From assembly GCA_900617975.1 (NCBI GenBank), contig UZAE01012548.1, positions 1 to 18,557 on the forward strand: 18,557 nucleotides of DNA, in the 5' to 3' direction. Below are positions 18,100 through 18,557 of the stretch, piece by piece (position 1 is the stretch's first letter; each line of letters opens with the position of its first letter). This DNA is from Rodentolepis nana. Its lineage: Eukaryota; Platyhelminthes; Cestoda; Cyclophyllidea; Hymenolepididae. The notes under the pieces are model-generated. The model was given only the letters and a program-made list of their open reading frames with translations. It made no database searches and was not told where the DNA came from. Made by a program: the position numbers and the translations under genes.

Positions 18100-18557
18100 A
18101 CAATTGCTGCGCCACTCAATACTATAAAATGTCTTTTATGCTTTCGGATCTGGAAACTCTTTAATTTCACACCTGAGCTGTGTAAAGGAATATAAGAAAC
18201 AACTAAAAGTCTTAAAACTGAATGACAAATCGTGAACTTTTAAGTCATTAAATTTGAAATGGAGCAATAAATGCTTCATGCATATGGACTAATTATTGAA
18301 AAATGTGCTTATTTTCCGCTGATTTTGGTAAAGATGATGAGAGTTGAGGTCCTGATGACGACATATAGGCTTTGTCAACTCGTCCATCGATTGTTAGTTT
18401 TACAGAGGACTGAGCACATAATGGCAAAACTACTTTGCCATACCTCTACTTATTAGTTTGATATTCGATGCGAACAGAAACGTTAATCATTACACCTTTG
18501 CATCGTGTATTTACATCAAAAGTAAATGTGAAACTCATGAGAGTTCTAGAGCTTCAA
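18100..18557 (+). repeat. Tandem duplication, copy 2, third block (runs off the window)
   Basis: Counterpart of 12230-12650, offset about 5.86 kb. The alignment still holds at the last bases (GTTAATCA and the following A/T-rich run), so the duplicated segment extends past the right edge. The open frame at 18271-18456 crosses the aligned region and is not conserved in copy 1. Confidence 0.65.

Noticed and set aside
1..18557. tRNA or rRNA genes
   Set aside because: No GGTTCGA-type B box with a foldable cloverleaf and no rRNA core motif was noticed on either strand.

Overview
This window looks like nuclear DNA from an arthropod with an AT-rich, repeat-laden genome. An arachnid, probably a spider, is my best guess. 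The pointers are long gene-poor AT-rich spacers, decayed non-LTR retrotransposon (LINE) pieces of a style I associate with spider genomes, short retroelements with target-site duplications, a TATA-type promoter without bacterial signals, and one secreted Gly/Ser/Tyr-rich repeat protein. The species cannot be told from the sequence.

Layout. Positions 1-540 hold a broken LINE piece on the minus strand (linker into the start of reverse transcriptase). Positions 541-6062 are mostly empty AT-rich DNA, interrupted by a GC-richer island (2135-2450, possibly a solo LTR), a short retroelement (2847-3180) and an (AT)20 microsatellite (4361-4400). Positions 6079-6675 are a complete non-autonomous retroelement insertion bounded by a perfect 16-bp target-site duplication. 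It carries three short tandem repeats and a broken endonuclease segment. Just beyond it, on the minus strand, lies the only convincing intact gene: a single-exon, 281-codon secreted glycine-rich protein (6828-7673) with a TATA box and ATTAAA-type poly(A) signals. A relic of the RNase H/C-terminal end of a LINE follows at 8490-8735.

From about 9.2 kb to the right edge the window appears to be an old, direct tandem duplication: blocks at 9.4-10.0, 10.25-10.8 and 12.2-12.65 kb recur in the same order at 13.9-14.6, 16.1-16.8 and 18.1-18.55 kb. Two further short retroelements (11764-12085 and 13405-13733) lie in or between the copies. One possible coding exon of unknown family (16374-16522, minus) is in the second copy.

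How the parts relate. Four elements (2847-3180, 6079-6675, 11764-12085, 13405-13733) share the same ~85-bp head and the same A/T-rich tail, and three of them have visible target-site duplications. They form one LINE-mobilised family, and the 597-bp member has endonuclease sequence in its centre. A fifth copy of the head lies inside the LINE fragment at the left edge. The glycine-rich gene is the one clear host gene; nothing here shows an operon or pathway.
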